NCBI GenBank assembly: GCA_937877565.1
Contig: CALFJB010000017.1
Span: 50,564 to 114,563, forward strand
DNA length: 64,000 nt
Source: an uncultured Selenomonadales bacterium
Lineage (GTDB): Bacteria; Bacillota; Negativicutes; Selenomonadales; Selenomonadaceae
Direction of reading: 5' to 3'
Shown here piece by piece: positions 32,701 to 38,700 of this stretch. The number at the start of each line of letters is the position of its first letter. Position 1 is the stretch's first letter. Below the pieces are notes generated by a model that ran no database searches, was not told where the DNA came from, and worked only from the letters and a program-made list of their open reading frames with translations. Made by a program: the position numbers and the translations under genes.

Positions 32701-35700
32701 TAAACACGAATTGTATCATCGCCCGCGTCGCCTTTAATTACAACGTTATCGCCGCTGTTAATAATCCAATCGTTACCTTCGCCCGCCTCAATCGTAGAAT
32801 TTGCGCCGCTGTTTGTAATATCCTCGTTGCCGTCTTTGCCAAAAATTTTTACAGAGGCGGCTTTATTCGTTGCACTCTTGCCACTTTCAACCAAAACTTG
32901 CCCGCCGACGCCTTCATTAAATATTTTGCCTTCGCCGCTGAAAATTACATTTGCCGCGTAGTTGTACACCGTCGCTGTAGGTTTCGCCTCAATCGTCGCG
33001 CCGTCAACGTAATTGTATAAAATACTGCCGTTGTTTACCGTAATATTTTTAGCGCAGTAGTTGGTAATTGGAACTTTAATATTTGCGCTTACAATGAAAG
33101 TTGAACCGTCAACAGGTGTACTGCCTTCACCAATTTTTATACCGTCAATTTGTTTATAATCCATTTTTTCAAGCGTTAAAGTTGTGCCGCTTGTGAACGC
33201 CGTCGCCGGTATCTTCAAATAGTACTCGAAATTTGTAGCGACAATGTCAGCACTACTGCCGCCGCCGCCGGAAAGTGTATAATTTTCTTGAACACGTTCG
33301 ATTGTCGGTTGAGCCGCCGCGCCTGTAATTTTAATTGATTCAGTGCCGCTGCCGCCCGCGTTGTAGGTAAATTTAGTGTCGCTTTCTTTCGTGTAATAGC
33401 CGAGTGTTACATTTGTGAAATAAGAATAACTGTTGCCGCCGTTGTCCTGCCAATAGTTTTCGCCAACATTTCCCGCATTTTTCAAAACGTTTACAAGTTT
33501 TAATTTCCAGTTGCCGCCGCTCTTATCAGTCAATTCAACATTGCTTTTATCAGCTATGCAACTTCCCGGAACGCTAATAGTATTATCAGCACCTGCGCGA
33601 AGTCCGTCCGAAGTTGTAAGCCCGCTGACAGTCAAAATTTCCGTTCCAACGCTACTGCCAACGTAACTAAGATTTACACCGTCTTTATTGACGCCTTCAG
33701 TTACGGCGTTGCAATAAGCAAAAGTATTGCCGCCTTTGTCGCTCCAAACTTTGGCGTTGGCGTTGGATAAATTGACGCCCAAAATTGTAAGATTGTCAAT
33801 TTTAATTCCGCCGTCAACCGCGCTGATATTTTTGTTGCTTAAACTGTCGGGAAGTTCAATAGTATCGCCCGCGCCGAAATTAACAAGCGTAAATTGGCGC
33901 ATACCTTCAGACACGGTAATTTTATTGTTGCCGTTGCCGCAAACTAAAACTTCGCCGTTGTTTGTAACTGTATAATCGCTTTCAACCGATAAACCGACAA
34001 CCGCCGAAAGTTTCTTGTCAGCCGCAATAGTTATCTTGTAAACGCCGTCATCTGCATTAATTTCAGTGTCGCCGTATTTTACGCTTGCAATGGCGTAACT
34101 TGATTTTTCGGGCTGTACCGTGAAAGAAACTTCCTCACCAACAGGCGCGTAGTAGTTGCCGCCAATTTCTGCAAGTGTGCCGCTGACAGCCTCCAATTTT
34201 GCGCCCGCCACGCCGTCAATTTTAATAACCTGCGTACCGCCGATTGATTCATAACCGTTAGAGTCATTCGCCTCAACGCCAATATAATACGCGCCGTTGT
34301 CATTGAAAGTTACGCCGGCACCCGCCGCTTTCTTTGCAATGGGATAAAATACGCCCGCCTTCGCCATATTACTGCCGATGTGGTCTACACTGTGAGTGCC
34401 GCTAAAAATAGAATTATTTATTTCAAGCTCCGAGCCGTCCGCACATTCCGCAACTAATCCGCCCGCAAAGCCGTTCCTGTGGTAAATTTCCCCGCTGAAA
34501 ATAACGTTAATCAATTCCAGTTTTCCGGCGTTAAGACCGACGATGCCGCCAACGTTGGTGTAAGATTCTTTCCCCGAAACACTGTTGGCAACTTCAACAT
34601 TCTGAATAGTGGTTACGGCGTTGCCCTGCACGGTGTTCACCAATCCGCCGTAAGTGCCGCCGTCATCCGGGCTAAAGGAGTTTTGTTTTGTCAAATTTTG
34701 TATCGTTGCGCCTTCCACATTGCCAAACAAAGCGGCGTTATTTGTCCGAACAATATGCCCGCCGCCGTCGAATGTGCCTTTGAAAGGATCTTCCGCCGTG
34801 CCAATGCTACTTCTGTATGATATGTTGGTAACGTTTGCCGTAAGTTTGAAAGTAAGTCCCGCCGTGTTGCCGCCGCCGTTCACATAGTTCTTGAATTTAT
34901 CCAGTGCTGCATTGCTGTCAATCAGATACACGCCGTCCGAGAAAGTCAAGCCGTCAATAGAGGGATAACCTTCAATATTAACTTTGGCAAAGTTGGCGGC
35001 GTCTTCAATCGTAATGGTATTTTCGCCAACGTGAACGATAATATCATTGCCGCTTTTTTCCGTGCTGTACTGCGCGGGCGTGCCGTCAGCGTTGACAACT
35101 TTCAAAGTGCTGTCCGCGTCGAAGGTCTTGATTGTATCGTTGCCTTCGCCTACAACATATTTGAACGGTAAATTATCCTTGCCACTGCGATAAAGCTCAT
35201 CGTTGCCACTTGTACCGACAATCGCGCAGTTTGTTATCGTGCCGAGATTATTATTTGTAAGACCGCCGCCTTTAAGCACGTTCAAATCTTTAATCGTGCC
35301 ATAGAGTACGCTTGTGAGTAAATTGAATCTTAAATCTACAGTATGCCCGCCGCCGTCAAGCGTTCCTGCGAATTTGCCTTTTGCTATTTTCTTAAAATTG
35401 TCACTTGCGGTTATGTCAGCCGTGATTTTAAAAATTTTGCCCTTGCCTACTTTGCCTTTTTGTGACGATACATATGTTTTGAAGGCGTCAAGCTCCGCCG
35501 CGCTGCTGATTTCGTAGTAGCCGTCGCCGCCCTCAATCACGAACTTCAAGCCGCTAATTTCGTCGTGCGTTTCAGCTCCAAGTGTAGTATCGCCCTCCGG
35601 CATTACAAAAGTTGAGTTGCCGCTTGCGTCTTTAGGTATAAGAATTGTTTCAGTGTTGCCGGTAGTTTCATCAGTGCCGCTTTCATTTTTAATTGTTTCA

Positions 35701-38700
35701 GCGTCAAAAGTTTTGGTGCATGTCAAATACCAGGATTCCACCGGTTTAACAGTAACAGTTGCACCAACTTGAGCATAATAATTGTCACCGAATTTGTACG
35801 CGCCGGAAATTACTTCTGCGCCTTCGGGAAGTGTCAATTTGTAAATACGTTCCGCGCCGCTCGGCAAACTTCCAATATAATCTTCAGACTGAATAAAGTA
35901 GTTGCCCAAAACTTCGCCGCCTGCGCGGTCGCCAATAAAATCTTCAGCATCGCCGTCAATCACAAGTTCAAAAATATTGCCGTTGACTTTCGCCCAAGTT
36001 CCGCCGCTGTAACCTGCAACCGTGTTATCAGTGCCGCTAACTTTTACACTGCAATTTTCAATGCGCCAAGTGTTGTAACCGACAAGCCCGCCGGTATAAC
36101 TTTCGCCGCTAACTGTAACATCGACTGTTGAATTTAAGACGCCGCCCACGTTTGAACCGACAACGCCGCCAACATTTTCACTGCCGCTGACAGTGCCGCC
36201 AATGTTGCAATTTCTGACGTTGCCGAAATTTTTACCGGCGATAATTCCAACATTACTGCCGCCGCTGACATTTGCGCCCGTGACGTTAAGATTTTGAACT
36301 AAGCCCGCGTAGCCAATTTCTCTGAATAAGCCAACGTTGTCTTCGCCGCCGCTGATTGTAAGCCCGCTGATTGTGTAGCCGCCGCCGTCGAAAAGCCCGT
36401 TGAAATTGGTTAAATCTTCGCCGTTATCAGGTACGCCAATTCCTGTAAAATCTGTAAGGCTGGACAAATCTAAATCAGTTGTCAAGCGGAAATGGTGCAA
36501 ACTCGTTTCATTTTTGCTGACAAAGTTTACAAACGCTTTAAAATCGTCAAGGTTGTTTATCAAATATTCTTCGTTTTCGTAGTCAAAAGTAAGGTTGCCG
36601 ATTTTTTCAAGCCCAACAGGTTCAACCGTGAGATTTTGGGCGGGCATCGTCAAATCGTAAATTTGTTCGTCGCCGTAGCGGTAAGCATTTGTAAAGCCGA
36701 AGACAGAATAAAAATTCGGGTCTTTGTAAGAATCGCCGGGAACAAGTTGCAATTCTGTACCTGCGCGATAATAAGTTTTGCCGTCAAACGCGGTATAAGT
36801 TTTGTCGGTGTCGCTTGAATTTTTAAGCTGAACATTAACGCCGGTCGGAATGTCAAGCGCGTAATATCTTTCACTGCCGCTATCGTCAGGAGCGTCGCTG
36901 ATAAGGACGTTATCGCTAGTGAGACCTCTTCTGTTGCCAACAATACCATTGCCGCCCTCAACTTTGGAAATTACCACGCAGTTTTGGATAGAAGTGTTAA
37001 TAGCGATATAACCAGCCAAGCCGCCGCCGGTATTTGTTGTACTTGTGACTGTCGAAATTACGTTGCAGTTTTCAATCATAGTTGCCCGGTCGAGTCTTTG
37101 CAAATGACCAACGAGCGCACCGGAATATCGCCCGCTGCTTGTAACTTTTGCATTTATCAGCGTAAGATTTTTTATTACGCCGCTTTGCACGTAGCCGAAA
37201 AGTCCGGCGTCGTCTTGGTCGGTGTTGATTGTCAGATTTGAAATTTTCTTGCCGTTGCCGTTAAATGTGCCGCTGAAACTGTTTTTAGAATTTCCAATGG
37301 GCGTAAAGTTTTCGATTGATTCAAGGTTAATATCGCGGGCAAGCTTGAAAGTCATACCGTTGCAGTCGTTGCCGCCGTTGACGTAAGCCGCCAAATTTTG
37401 TAAATCTGCGGCGGAGCGAATCAGCCACGCGCCGTCAGTATCACGTTGGAAGTAAATCAGATCACTTTCAAGAATTTCAGCGTTGCCGTCTGCGGGCATT
37501 TTGTAGGAATATTGTTTTGAGCCGCTTGGAGTTGCGCCCTTAATTCCTGCGAACAGGATATTTTCATTGCTGATATTTTCCTGCAAAGTAACAGTTTCGC
37601 CCGCCGCCGTGTAAATCTTATTGAGAACCTGCGCACCGCCCTCAACTACAGTTAAACCGTCGGGAATTGTGAGCGTAGCATTTGACAAAGTCGCGCCGTT
37701 GGTATTGACGCCGCTGGGATTGTCGAAGTAGTAGTTGTTGTTTATTGCGCCTTTGGACAGGAAACCGGCGATAACGCCGTTATAGGAAAGGTCGCTGTTG
37801 ACTTTGCCCGCGTTGACGCAATTTTCAACAGAGCCGCCAACCATATTACCAACGATACCGCCCGCGCTTCCATTTGCAGAAACCGCGCCGCTGTGTATAC
37901 AATTTTTTATATTGCCGTTGCTGTAGCCGACAACGCCGCCAATTTTACCATCAGTGCCGTTGAAGTCGCCTTCTACGCTGCAGTTTTCAACCGTGCCATA
38001 ATTGCCACCAACAACGCCGCCAACATTGTAATTGCCGTTGATTTTTGCGTTTGTCAAGCGGACATTTTTAATCGTGCCGCCCCAGCCTAACACGCCGAAA
38101 AGCCCTTGATTATATGCGCTTGAATTGATTGTCAAATTGTCGATAGTGTAGCCCGCGCCGTCAAATGTGCCTTTGAAATTTTTATATCTGGTAGAGTTGC
38201 CGATAGCGGTATGGTTGCTTTGTCCTTCCGCAACTGTCGGCATAGAAATATTGCTGATAAGGCGGAAATTTAAGCCGTTACATTCACTGTTGCCGCCGTT
38301 GACAACCGCCGCCAGATTTTCCAAATCCTCGTAAGTTGCGATAAGCCAGGTATCGCCGTCCTTGTAGAAAGTTTTGCCTTCAAGCGTGCCTGTTGTGTAG
38401 CCTGTAACGTCAACGCCTTCGATATTGAGCTTAGCGATTGACGCGGCGTCTTTGATCGTCAAAGTACCTGTGCCGACCGTCAAAACAACGTCATTGCCGC
38501 TTGTCTCTTTTGTGTAACAAGCAACTTTGCCGTTCGCGTCTAAAATTTTCAGCGTGGAAGTTTCATTAAAGCCGTTGATAACGTCGTTGCCGTCGCCCGC
38601 GCGATATTCAATTACAGTATTTTTGCCGGTGTTGGAAATTTCATCGTCGTCGCCGCCGCCCGAAATGCTGACGTTATCCGCGTTGTTGGTAATGTTATCG